Below, one piece after another: positions 49,004 to 54,929 of a stretch of DNA of 54,929 nt. The notes under the pieces were generated by a model. The model searched no databases and had not been told where the DNA came from. It saw only the letters and a program-made list of their open reading frames with translations. The stretch's first letter is position 1. Each line of letters starts with the position of its first letter. A program made the translations under genes and the position numbers. This stretch comes from Cohnella luojiensis (GTDB taxonomy: Bacteria; Bacillota; Bacilli; Paenibacillales; Paenibacillaceae): NCBI RefSeq assembly GCF_004564235.1, contig NZ_SOMN01000035.1, positions 1-54,929 on the forward strand, written 5' to 3'.

Positions 49004-49300
49004 CTATTCCCGCAAGGAAACGACGTGAACGAGCTGGGAGTTGGCCGTTACTTTAATGACGGAGTGATTGGAGTCATATTCCGCGGTACCGAGGCCGACT
49101 TCGGCGGAAGCATCGGTGCCAAGAACATAGAACAAATCATCGGCGAGAGTGCGTATGCAAATATCGCGCTCGTCTTTGCTTAGGCTTTCCCAATCGTCCG
49201 ACTCCATCTCGAATGCTTCATAGAAATTCGGCACGGTGACCAAGGCTCGGGATAAATCGTCCAGGATTTGGTCATATTCTCTGGTATAGCTAATGGCCAT
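49004..49300 (-). CDS. Small acidic hypothetical protein
   Basis: 98 residues from the ATG at 49300, which follows AAAGGGGTATGCCCC; an upstream ATG at 49330 lacks a site. Sequence features: ISYTREYDQILDDLSRAL, YEAFEMESDDWESLSKDER, here as EAFEMESDDWESL, DICIRTLADDLFYVLG and a beta end VIKVTANSQLVHVVSLRE. Acidic N half, no membrane segment. It may be a two-layer alpha-beta protein. I do not recognise the family. Its stop lies just upstream of the FhuF promoter, so co-transcription is possible but not needed. Confidence 0.7.
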   Translation of the reverse strand: MAISYTREYDQILDDLSRALVTVPNFYEAFEMESDDWESLSKDERDICIRTLADDLFYVLGTDASAEVGLGTAEYDSNHSVIKVTANSQLVHVVSLRE

Positions 49301-49387
49301 GGGGCATACCCCTTTCAAGTTTTGATTCATTATACGCGACGCCTCGTTCTTTAGCCAACCTTTAGGTTAACTTCCTTCAAGATGTAC

Positions 49388-49416
49388 TTTAACACATTGT
49401 AAACTTCCTATATAAT
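49388..49416 (+). promoter_or_regulatory. Promoter of the LTA synthase-family gene
   Basis: TTTAAC (49388-49393), 17-base spacer, TATAAT (49411-49416). The start would be about 49423, leaving only a ~20-nt leader before GGAGGTG. Confidence 0.7.
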
Positions 49417-49443
49417 GAATAAGGTTCTTTGGAGGTGTATTGC

Positions 49444-51294
49444 ATGACTTTTACAAGGCTGGGAGCGTGGCTGTCCAAGCCCTTTGTCTTTTTCTCCATC
49501 TTAATGGTGATGAAGATCTATTTGGCTGGAGTCGTCGTATTCGACAGCTCATCGGCTTGGCTGCAGTTGGCAACGGGGATACCGTCTGTCTGGGTGTTAT
49601 TTTGCTTGATTGAATGGCTTGCGCCTCGCAGAAAATTAGGTGTTTACGTAACGGTTAATTTGTTGTTAACGACCATATATTTCGCAGTCATAATGTATTA
49701 TAAATATTTTGGGGTAATCGTAACCTATCACGCTTTACAGCAGGTTAATCAAGTTACGGAGGTCAAAGGGAGCGTCTTCTCCTTGCTTCACCCCTACTTC
49801 CTGTTCGTTTACATCGATATTGTCGCGGTTTTGTTGCTGCTCATAAGCCGTCGTTTCCGTCAATGGGGCAAATCTCTTTCGATGCGTGAATCCAATGTGC
49901 TCGTCTCCGCGGTATTCGTGCTTTCTTTGTCGGTTAGCGTGACGAACGTCTGGATTCACCGGGACAGCATTAACGAATTAAAGCAAGCGGAGAACATGGG
50001 AATCCTGGGTTACGAGGCTTATGCCGCTATTTCCAGCGTTACCGAAAAGGCAGAGGATCCGGGCAACGTCACGGAGGAAGCGATCGCCAAGCTCAAGGGG
50101 GAACAGCATTCCGCGGCACCGCTATATTGGGGTGAAGCGGAGGGCAGGAACGTCATCGTCCTGCAGCTGGAAGCCACTCAGAATTTCCTGATCGATCTTA
50201 AGATCGATGGGCAGGAAGTGACGCCCGTTATGAACAAGCTCATGAAGGAGCACTTTTATTTCCCGCATTTCTATCAGCAAGTCGGCCAAGGCAATACGTC
50301 CGACGCCGAGTTCGTAGTGAACACGTCTTTCTATATTCCTCAGCATGGAGCGGCCGCTCAGGATTACGGGGACTTGGCTTTGCCGAGTATGCCCAAGGTG
50401 TTAATGGATCATGGTTATCAGACGGCTACGTTCCATACGAATGACGTGCAATTCTGGAATCGCAAGGAATTATACAAGGCGCTGGGATTCGATCGTTATT
50501 ACGATGCCGAATTTTTCGGAGATGAAGACACGGTATTCTTCGGTTCTTCCGATGAAGTTCTGTACGATAAGGCGGCGGATGAGTTGCTGAAGATGAGCCG
50601 GTCCGGCAATCCGTTCTATTCGCAGATCATCTCGATGTCCTCGCATCATCCCTTCGATATTCCGGAGCGCAAGGTGAAGTTTCAGCTCCCGAAACGGTAC
50701 CAAGGCACTATGGTCGGGGATTATATTCAAGCCCAGAATTATACGGATTATTCGCTTGGCTTGTTCATCGAGAAGCTGAAGAAGAACGGATTGTGGGACA
50801 AATCGGTGTTCGTTATATACGGAGATCACATGGGCTTGCCGATCTACTCGCTCAGCAATCATGAGAAGGATCTGATGCGGGAAATTTACGGAAGGGAATA
50901 TCAATACGCGGAAATGATGAATATTCCGTTATTGGTCGTCGCTCCGGGCGTCACTGAACCGAAGAGGTTGACGCAGACAGGCGGCCAGGTCGATATTTTC
51001 CCGACGTTGGCCAATCTCCTCGGTATTTCGTTGCAAGGCCATATTCACTTCGGACAGGATATTCTCAACGAGGTTGATAACCTGCTTCCACAGCGTTATT
51101 ACTTGCCATCCGGGTCTTTCGTTAACGGAAAGGGCATCTTCGTGCCGGGACTCGAATTCAAAGATGGATCGAATTATCCGTTCAACGGAGCGAAAGCGAG
51201 TGAAAAGGATTCGACGGAAGAGGAATATAACCGAGCGTTGGAGCTGTTAAGGCTATCGGATAGTTACGTGAGTCACCTGCCAAAACATGAATGA
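49444..51294 (+). CDS. LTA synthase-family sulfatase-fold phosphoglycerol transferase
   Basis: 616 residues from the ATG at 49444 (GGAGGTGTATTGC before it). Five N-terminal membrane helices (to about residue 175) lead to an extracellular sulfatase fold. The nucleophile is Thr285 in GQGNTSDAEF, the Mn ligand Glu243 is in VLQLEAT, and later metal and substrate residues are in SMSSHHPF and YGDHMGLP. This is the LtaS pattern (GKTSDSEF, GDHY), including YvgJ/YqgS/YfnI paralogues. It polymerises or primes glycerol-phosphate chains on lipid anchors from phosphatidylglycerol. The next gene, a PAP2 phosphatase, lies 48 bases downstream and is probably in the same operon. Confidence 0.93.
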   Translation: MTFTRLGAWLSKPFVFFSILMVMKIYLAGVVVFDSSSAWLQLATGIPSVWVLFCLIEWLAPRRKLGVYVTVNLLLTTIYFAVIMYYKYFGVIVTYHALQQVNQVTEVKGSVFSLLHPYFLFVYIDIVAVLLLLISRRFRQWGKSLSMRESNVLVSAVFVLSLSVSVTNVWIHRDSINELKQAENMGILGYEAYAAISSVTEKAEDPGNVTEEAIAKLKGEQHSAAPLYWGEAEGRNVIVLQLEATQNFLIDLKIDGQEVTPVMNKLMKEHFYFPHFYQQVGQGNTSDAEFVVNTSFYIPQHGAAAQDYGDLALPSMPKVLMDHGYQTATFHTNDVQFWNRKELYKALGFDRYYDAEFFGDEDTVFFGSSDEVLYDKAADELLKMSRSGNPFYSQIISMSSHHPFDIPERKVKFQLPKRYQGTMVGDYIQAQNYTDYSLGLFIEKLKKNGLWDKSVFVIYGDHMGLPIYSLSNHEKDLMREIYGREYQYAEMMNIPLLVVAPGVTEPKRLTQTGGQVDIFPTLANLLGISLQGHIHFGQDILNEVDNLLPQRYYLPSGSFVNGKGIFVPGLEFKDGSNYPFNGAKASEKDSTEEEYNRALELLRLSDSYVSHLPKHE

Positions 51295-51342
51295 GGGTTC
51301 GGAATTATAGATATATAGATATAGATACAGGGGGTTCAGATA

Positions 51343-51999
51343 GTGGTTTTTAAAAATATAGAATGGAAGAAATACGCGCCGCTGTTGCTTATGCTTGTAT
51401 TCCCTATTCTGGGGTTAATGTATGCTTGGACGAATAGTATAGAGAATAGGGATGTTTATCACTTGATTACGGCCGCGGATGAAGCCATTCCGTTCGTCAA
51501 GGCTTTCGCTTTGCCGTATTCCATCTGGATATTCTACATTTACGTATGTTTGATTTATTTCTTCAAGAAGGACGTCAATGTGTATTACCGCGCATTGATG
51601 ACTTACGTCGTTTGCGCTTTAATCTGTTATTTGATTTATTCCGTATTCCAGACTACCGTTCCCCGTCCTATCGTAACGGGAAGCGATCCGATCTCGCAGC
51701 TAATGAGCTATATCTACCAACGCGATAAGCCTTATAACTGTTTTCCGAGTATTCACTGCTTCTCCAGCTATATGGTCATGAGAACGATATGGACCAGTTC
51801 TTTCCGTAACAAGTGGAACGTAACGTTAATCACAGTGATATCCAGTACCATTATTATGTCCACATTATTCGTGAAGCAACACGTCATTATGGATGCATTA
51901 GCGGGAATATTTCTTGTAGAAGTCGTTACCGCAGTGCTCTTCTTGTTGGAACGCAGGTTCCAAGTCACGCGCGAACGTCAAAAAACATTCGGGGCTTAG
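51343..51999 (+). CDS. PAP2-superfamily membrane phosphatase
   Basis: 218 residues, five to six membrane helices. The three phosphatase motifs are present but motif 1 is short: VPRP (106-109), PSIH (135-138) and S163...H170xxxD174 (STLFVKQHVIMD). His170 would be the nucleophile and His138 the acid. Such proteins dephosphorylate phosphatidic acid, undecaprenyl diphosphate or related lipids at the outer face of the membrane. The GTG at 51343 follows ACAGGGGGTTCAGATA. Coupled to the LTA synthase-like gene, it may recycle lipid by-products, but this is inference. Terminator at 52007-52068. Confidence 0.88.
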   Translation: MVFKNIEWKKYAPLLLMLVFPILGLMYAWTNSIENRDVYHLITAADEAIPFVKAFALPYSIWIFYIYVCLIYFFKKDVNVYYRALMTYVVCALICYLIYSVFQTTVPRPIVTGSDPISQLMSYIYQRDKPYNCFPSIHCFSSYMVMRTIWTSSFRNKWNVTLITVISSTIIMSTLFVKQHVIMDALAGIFLVEVVTAVLFLLERRFQVTRERQKTFGA

Positions 52000-52006
52000 G
52001 AATGTG

Positions 52007-52068
52007 AAAAAGAGGCTGATCCTATAGGCAGATTTCAAACTCTGCTTGGGGGAATCAGCCTCTTTTTT
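52007..52068. terminator. Bidirectional terminator
   Basis: AAAAGAGGCTGATCC pairs with GGAATCAGCCTCTTTT (one bulge) around a 28-base loop that itself contains GGCAGA/TCTGC. Followed by TTTTTTTA. It separates the PAP2 gene (+) and the convergent TetR gene (-), whose stop it touches. Confidence 0.8.
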
Positions 52069-52682
52069 TATTGTGCCATCCGCGGATGCGCGTAGAATGT
52101 AAATAGTCGGCGAAAGTGCAGCTTAATTTGTTCGACCGTATAGCCCTTCTCCTGCTTCATGTGGAAGTAGCCTATAGGGGACATGGAGCAAATGATGGAA
52201 TGGGCAGCAAAGTCGGTATCGATAGGTTGCTGAGAATCGCTGACCAGCATCTCGGAGAGAATTTCGGACATCCTATCTCTGAAGAAGCGATACATCGGCG
52301 AATGGAAGAAGTTCCCGCGGTCGTCCTCGCAGCTCATCTTGGATTCCATGGCAATGATCAAATCGGCTTTCTCTTCGATCGCATCGACCCAATGATCCAC
52401 GATTCCTCCCAAACGAAAGGCAGGCGGCTCGTTCCGATGCTCCTCCAAGAAGAGATTGATCTGGTTCATGAGCTGATGGCTGTAATCATATAACATATCT
52501 AAGCAAAGATCGCCTTTGTGGGCATATCTGCGATATAACGTTGCCTGTCCTATCCCAGCCGTCTTGGCAATTTGGTGCATGCTGACAGGCTGGACTCCGT
52601 GTTCGCTGAATAAATCGTGCGCGGTCCGAAGAATCAATTGGCGGTGTTCCAACGCGTCTTTGCGTTCCCGGCGAATGGACAC
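52068..52682 (-). CDS. TetR-family repressor of the divergent DHA2 exporter
   Basis: 204 residues. The DNA-binding domain LILRTAHDLFSEHGV then PVSMHQIAKTAGIGQATLYRRYAHKGDL (HTH about 34-53) is followed by a helical ligand-binding domain. The GTG at 52682 follows GAGGAGGCTATTCC. It is transcribed away from the exporter gene, and the 217-base gap holds two CGGAnAATTGTCCG palindromes. It most likely represses the exporter and probably itself, and is released by an exported toxic compound. Confidence 0.92.
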   Translation of the reverse strand: MSIRRERKDALEHRQLILRTAHDLFSEHGVQPVSMHQIAKTAGIGQATLYRRYAHKGDLCLDMLYDYSHQLMNQINLFLEEHRNEPPAFRLGGIVDHWVDAIEEKADLIIAMESKMSCEDDRGNFFHSPMYRFFRDRMSEILSEMLVSDSQQPIDTDFAAHSIICSMSPIGYFHMKQEKGYTVEQIKLHFRRLFTFYAHPRMAQ

Positions 52683-52724
52683 GGAATAGCCTCCTCGTTT
52701 TACCGAAAATTTACATTTCGTTTG

Positions 52725-52753
52725 TTGACAACCGGATAATTGTCCGGTAACAT
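52725..52753 (+). promoter_or_regulatory. Promoter of the DHA2 exporter
   Basis: TTGACA (52725-52730), exactly 17 bases, TAACAT (52748-52753). The whole spacer is operator 1. A leader of about 140 nt follows. Confidence 0.75.
52731..52748. promoter_or_regulatory. TetR operator 1
   Basis: ACCGGATAATTGTCCGGT, near-perfect palindrome (one mismatched pair) filling the -35/-10 spacer of the exporter promoter. Confidence 0.85.
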
Positions 52754-52763
52754 CAGATTTAAA

Positions 52764-52777
52764 CGGACAATTGTCCG
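52764..52777. promoter_or_regulatory. TetR operator 2
   Basis: CGGACAATTGTCCG, a perfect 14-bp palindrome inside ACGGACAATTGTCCGGT. Its centre is 31 bases, about three helical turns, from the centre of operator 1, so both sites face the same side of the DNA. Confidence 0.85.
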
Positions 52778-52899
52778 GTAAAGTTGCGGGCTTTCGTCAG
52801 AAGGGTCCATATGTCCATATTGTAACGCCAAAGAAAGTGGCGGTCAATGGACGAGAGAGACTGCGCGAAGGAAGCTCTAATCAGGATAGGAGGGAATAC

Positions 52900-54408
52900 A
52901 TGTCTTCAAAAGCAACGCAAGCACAAGCAACTAAGGAAGAAGCGCCATTCTCAATGCGCAGCATTATCGGCCCGTTGGTTGCGATCGTCGTCGGTATTTT
53001 TATGGTTATCTTGGACGGGACGGCCGTTAACGTCGCGCTCCCCAAGCTAGCGGAAGAATTTGAACTGTTGAACTTCTCGTTAGTACAATGGACGGTCATC
53101 GGTTATGCGTTAGCGCAAGCTGCGGTCATTCCATTGGCAGGCTGGCTTTCGGATCGATTCGGAGCCAAAAAAATATTCCTGATCTCGGTCGGTTTGTTCA
53201 CCATCGGATCCGGGCTATGCGCAATGGCAACTTCGGTAGAAATGCTCATTACGTACCGAATTATCCAAGGCGCGGGCGGAGGCGTCGTTATTCCGATCGC
53301 TATGGCCTTTATCTATAGGTTGTCGCCTCCGGGTAAAGTAGGGACCGTCATGGGTATGATGGGGATTCCGATTCTGCTCGGCCCCGCGTTAGGACCGGTA
53401 GTCGCCGGATGGTTGGTCGAGTATCATAGCTGGCAGTGGATATTCCTGATTAACTTGCCTATCGGCGTAATCGGAATCCTTATCGGTATACGCTCGTTGC
53501 CTAACATTCAACGCCAGTCGGTTGCGGCATTGGATTTGTTGGGTATGATCCTCGGGCCATTGGCTTTCGCCGCGCTCGTATACGGCGTTTCCCAGGGCGG
53601 CGTTGACGAAATGACGGGTGAATCCACTTGGAACGACGCAACGACGTTGATCGGTTCGGGAATCGGTATCGTGGCGCTGATCTTGTTCATTCTCGTCGAG
53701 ACGAGACGTCAGAACCCGTTGCTCGAGCTTCGCGTATTCCGCTCCGGAAACTTCACTAAAGGAATTATCGTGCAATGGATTTCGCAAATCGCGATGTTCG
53801 GTACGATGTTCATGGTTCCTCTTTTTTTGCAACAGGCTCACGGGTACAGCCCGTTCAAAACAGGTTTGATTATGCTGCCTCAAGCGCTTGCTTCCGGATT
53901 GTTCATGCCGATAGGGGGTAAATTATCCGACAAGTTCGGCGCGCGTCCTCTAGTCATAGCAGGTATGGCTCTTACGACCATATCGGCATTGTTGCTATCC
54001 AACATCTCGGCGTCTTCGGGAGATGCGGCGGTCATGTTGCCGCTTGCTTTGCTAGGAGCCGGAATGGGATTGTTCATGATGCCGCTCAATAACCATCTGA
54101 TTCAATCCGCTCCGCAGAACCTGGTAGGCCGAGTCACATCCCTTACCAATGCGGCGCAACAAGTCATGATGTCCTTCGCTATCGCGATCCTCACGACTTT
54201 GTCCGCGACGAAGATGAAGGATCTGATGATCGAGACGGGCAAGACGGAAAAAGACATCGAGCTATACGCTTCTTCCTTCGGTTACACGTTCTTGATACTG
54301 CTGGGAATCGCGGTCCTCGGCGGTGTGCTTGGACTGATGCTTCAGAAGCCTAAGAAGGTCGAAGGCGAAGAAGGAAGTGCCGAGATCCCGGTGATGGTTG
54401 GTCATTAA
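52900..54408 (+). CDS. DHA2-family (14-helix) MFS multidrug exporter
   Basis: 502 residues from the ATG at 52900 (GGATAGGAGGGAATAC before it); the frame open to 52771 starts inside operator 2. Features of EmrB/QacA proteins: FMVILDGTAVNVALPKLA (motif D1 LDxTxVNVALP), WVxTxY-like QWTVIGYALA, GWLSDRFGAKK (motif A), RIIQGAGGGVVIPIAMA (motif with RxxQGxG), and GPALGPVVAGWLVEYHSWQWIFLINLPIG, seen as GPALGPVVAGW (antiporter motif C) and FLINLPIG. Fourteen helices expected. It exports drugs or toxic metabolites with proton antiport. Controlled by the divergent TetR gene. Confidence 0.94.
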   Translation: MSSKATQAQATKEEAPFSMRSIIGPLVAIVVGIFMVILDGTAVNVALPKLAEEFELLNFSLVQWTVIGYALAQAAVIPLAGWLSDRFGAKKIFLISVGLFTIGSGLCAMATSVEMLITYRIIQGAGGGVVIPIAMAFIYRLSPPGKVGTVMGMMGIPILLGPALGPVVAGWLVEYHSWQWIFLINLPIGVIGILIGIRSLPNIQRQSVAALDLLGMILGPLAFAALVYGVSQGGVDEMTGESTWNDATTLIGSGIGIVALILFILVETRRQNPLLELRVFRSGNFTKGIIVQWISQIAMFGTMFMVPLFLQQAHGYSPFKTGLIMLPQALASGLFMPIGGKLSDKFGARPLVIAGMALTTISALLLSNISASSGDAAVMLPLALLGAGMGLFMMPLNNHLIQSAPQNLVGRVTSLTNAAQQVMMSFAIAILTTLSATKMKDLMIETGKTEKDIELYASSFGYTFLILLGIAVLGGVLGLMLQKPKKVEGEEGSAEIPVMVGH

Positions 54409-54427
54409 ATCTCATGAATAGTACGTT

Positions 54428-54459
54428 AGGCGGCATCCCTGTAAAGGGTGCCGCCTTTT
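54428..54459 (+). terminator. Terminator of the DHA2 exporter
   Basis: AGGCGGCATCCC pairs with GGGTGCCGCCT (one bulge), followed by TTTTCC. Confidence 0.85.
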
Positions 54460-54482
54460 CCTTGTATCCTTTAAAATTGGAC

Positions 54483-54513
54483 GACCCCCGTCAGACGTAT
54501 CTGACGAGGGTCT
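54483..54513. terminator. Hairpin, probably a terminator for minus-strand transcription
   Basis: GACCCCCGTCAGA pairs with TCTGACGAGGGTC around CGTA with one mismatch. It stands at the end of the open minus-strand frame described for the tail region. Confidence 0.6.
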
Positions 54514-54929
54514 AATATTGAAGCGCAACCGCGCGATTCATCCTGATTTCACTTTCACGAAGACAACGATAGCCCTGCCTCTCTATCGTTCTTACGGCTC
54601 CAAGACCGCTCCAGTTTAGAATTCGTGTTCCTTCCAGCAGCCAATCTGAGATTTTAATAAGGAACGTGTGGGAAAACGGAGGAATATTACCCTTTATTGA
54701 GGAAAAATCTGAGGGTTACTACTTCTAGATTCTTAACTATACTCTCTTGCGTGAATAATGTCAAGGGAGATTATCTCAGAATCTCAGAGGAAAGAAATGG
54801 TATACTTGATGATCAGTTTTCGCAAACTCGTGACTTCAGTCGTGAGTTAGAAAACTTCGGATAGGGCGTGGCTTTTGCCATGTTAACTATCGCATATGTT
54901 TAGGAAACGGATACAAACAAAAACAACAC
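54514..54929. other. Structured non-coding tail, possible mobile-element end
   Basis: No gene with a start signal. It contains a perfect hairpin AACGATAG/CTATCGTT (54565-54590), a minus-strand frame open for 68 codons (54512-54715) without a start codon, the hairpin AACTCGTGAC-TTCA-GTCGTGAGTT (about 54826-54849), and GTGGC-TTTT-GCCAT. The last two resemble subterminal hairpins of IS200/IS605 elements, but no transposase is in view. -10-like TATACT occurs near 54739. Confidence 0.35.

Overview
The window looks like chromosomal DNA of a spore-former-type Firmicute of the Paenibacillaceae (Paenibacillus/Cohnella-like). Reasons: strong AGGAGG-type ribosome binding sites with frequent TTG and GTG starts, an rbsRKDACB ribose operon in the Bacillus order, a 7-1-7 Fur box, a YdjO-type zinc protein next to a cold-shock gene, Gram-positive lipoprotein signals, and an LtaS-type sulfatase. 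There is no rRNA or tRNA, and no CRISPR array. Most of the window is ordinary core or accessory metabolism, with several short islands of decayed genes and repeats.

Layout. 1-5.3 kb: tail of a transposase-like frame, orphan ParB-like protein (-), Bcr/CflA exporter, methionine aminopeptidase, stand-alone ModA, RNase H. 5.3-7.8 kb: 5'-nucleotidase remnant, orphan DNA methyltransferase (-), AT-rich HExxH protein. 7.9-11.3 kb: polar amino-acid ABC importer with an internal terminator, then a secreted cyclophilin (-). 11.5-15.1 kb: heterodimeric ABC exporter. 15.2-15.5 kb: a compact type I toxin-antitoxin-like locus whose toxin looks decayed. 15.7-19.1 kb: small DNA-binding protein, small hypothetical protein, L,D-transpeptidase (-), and a secreted coiled-coil protein (-) behind a leader hairpin, with two repeat arrays. 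19.2-25.3 kb: atypical SDR, SRAP protein (-), hydrolase, TetR/MMPL efflux unit with two operators, DUF1304 protein. 25.5-29.1 kb: topoisomerase III, repeat array, truncated sugar isomerase, IF-3 paralogue. 29.2-36 kb: pseudouridine catabolism (-), acyl-CoA dehydrogenase-like flavoprotein, molybdopterin oxidoreductase (-) divergent from a BNR-repeat protein plus MoaD-like protein. 36-38.8 kb: SDR and gamma-glutamyltransferase. 38.9-44.8 kb: ribose operon. 45-47.3 kb: cold-shock gene, YdjO-like gene, FAD monooxygenase. 47.3-48.1 kb: repeat array between transposon-like ends. 48.1-49.3 kb: Fur-regulated FhuF-like protein and a small hypothetical protein (both -). 49.4-52 kb: LTA synthase-family protein and PAP2 phosphatase. 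52-54.4 kb: TetR and divergent DHA2 exporter with an operator inside the promoter spacer. 54.4-54.9 kb: terminators and a structured non-coding tail.

The most unusual signal is a set of intergenic tandem arrays. Three sequence families (A, B, C) at three main clusters plus one short and one degenerate copy all keep a 51-52 bp pitch, close to five helical turns. Each unit is an AT-richer, partly palindromic module of about 24 bp followed by a GC-rich linker. Spacers are not unique, so this is not CRISPR. One array directly truncates a SIS-domain isomerase gene; another sits between transposon-like inverted repeats.

Several start codons in this annotation differ from the longest open frame because promoters, operators or ribosome binding sites lie inside the longer frame (rbsR, FhuF-like, BNR protein, coiled-coil protein, psuG, DHA2 exporter). 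All calls come from reading the sequence; no database search was run.
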